Shown one piece after another: positions 5,683-5,755 of a stretch of DNA of 5,755 nt. How positions within the stretch are numbered: position 1 is the first letter of the stretch; the number at the start of each line of letters is the position of its first letter. This stretch comes from Pirellulales bacterium (GTDB lineage: Bacteria > Planctomycetota > Planctomycetia > Pirellulales > Thermoguttaceae): the NCBI GenBank assembly GCA_030617125.1, contig JAUWWA010000142.1:1-5755 (forward strand), read 5' to 3'. The notes below the pieces were generated by a model. It worked only from the letters and a program-made list of their open reading frames with translations. It was not told the DNA's origin and ran no database searches. Position numbers and translations under genes: made by a program.

Positions 5683-5755
5683 TCAATTGTAAATCCGCGC
5701 CTCGTCGATCGACCCGGCGAAACCGTGCACCGGCGTTCCCAACGCCCCCCCGTCA
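5683..5755 (-). CDS. C-terminal end of a LamG / concanavalin A-like domain protein (5' part outside window)
   Basis: Read on the minus strand from the right edge, 23 codons precede TGA at 5685-5683 and end 'VHGFAGSIDEARIYN'. The 'F.G.IDE.RIYN' signature is the last beta strand of the LamG-like jellyroll fold (Laminin_G_3 type), common in large secreted or surface proteins of planctomycetes and thought to bind carbohydrate or protein ligands. The family normally continues 'RAL..EEI..L'. Here Arg is replaced by the stop, and the frame past it still encodes that continuation (see the next entry). The gene converges on the secretin gene. Only the domain end is visible, so the protein's overall role is unknown. 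Confidence is high for the family, lower for whether this stop is the genuine end. Confidence 0.75.
   Translation of the reverse strand, partial: DGGALGTPVHGFAGSIDEARIYN

Noticed and set aside
1..5755. CRISPR array, insertion sequence, tRNA or rRNA gene
   Set aside because: No regularly spaced repeats with unique spacers, no transposase or terminal inverted repeats, and no cloverleaf or rRNA sequence were seen on either strand.

Overview
The window looks like a piece of a planctomycete chromosome, most like a Pirellulales-type organism. The reasons are the GC-rich codon use, a very long secretin with the sequence features I associate with planctomycetes (helical-hairpin N-terminal half, an 'ATIQPTTWDDAGGVGSIEGF'-type segment, a 'VSQTQDVHEEIADLL' helix), and a neighbouring laminin-G-like protein, a type abundant in that phylum. 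This assignment comes from recognising sequence style, not from a database search.

Layout. Bases 2-1042 (+) are the C-terminal part of an uncharacterised protein whose start lies left of the window. It has a beta-rich FN3-like core interrupted by a charged helix, several short internal repeats and a very basic tail. Bases 1043-1490 hold no convincing gene. They begin with a purine-rich to pyrimidine-rich switch and continue with a possible promoter, an imperfect direct repeat and a leader that could fold in two ways around the ribosome binding site of the next gene. Bases 1491-5480 (+) encode a 1329-residue secretin, the outer-membrane ring protein of type II secretion / type IV pilus type machines. 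It has a signal peptide, about 700 residues of TPR-like hairpins and Pro/Ala-rich linkers, a short N0 (STN) domain, one N1-like domain with a Gly-rich insertion, and a C-terminal secretin core. A strong intrinsic terminator follows at 5534-5576. At the right edge a convergent gene on the minus strand ends (5683-5755) with the tail of a LamG/concanavalin A-like domain. Its stop codon sits exactly where the family normally has Arg, and the reading frame continues with the expected family sequence for 13 more codons to a second stop.

How they fit together: the first protein and the secretin are on the same strand and neither mature product contains cysteine, so they may be partners in one envelope machine. 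However, the 448-base gap with its own candidate promoter argues that the secretin is at least partly transcribed on its own. No pilus ATPase, PilM/N/O or pseudopilin gene is visible, so the machine type cannot be settled here. The minus-strand gene is probably unrelated.
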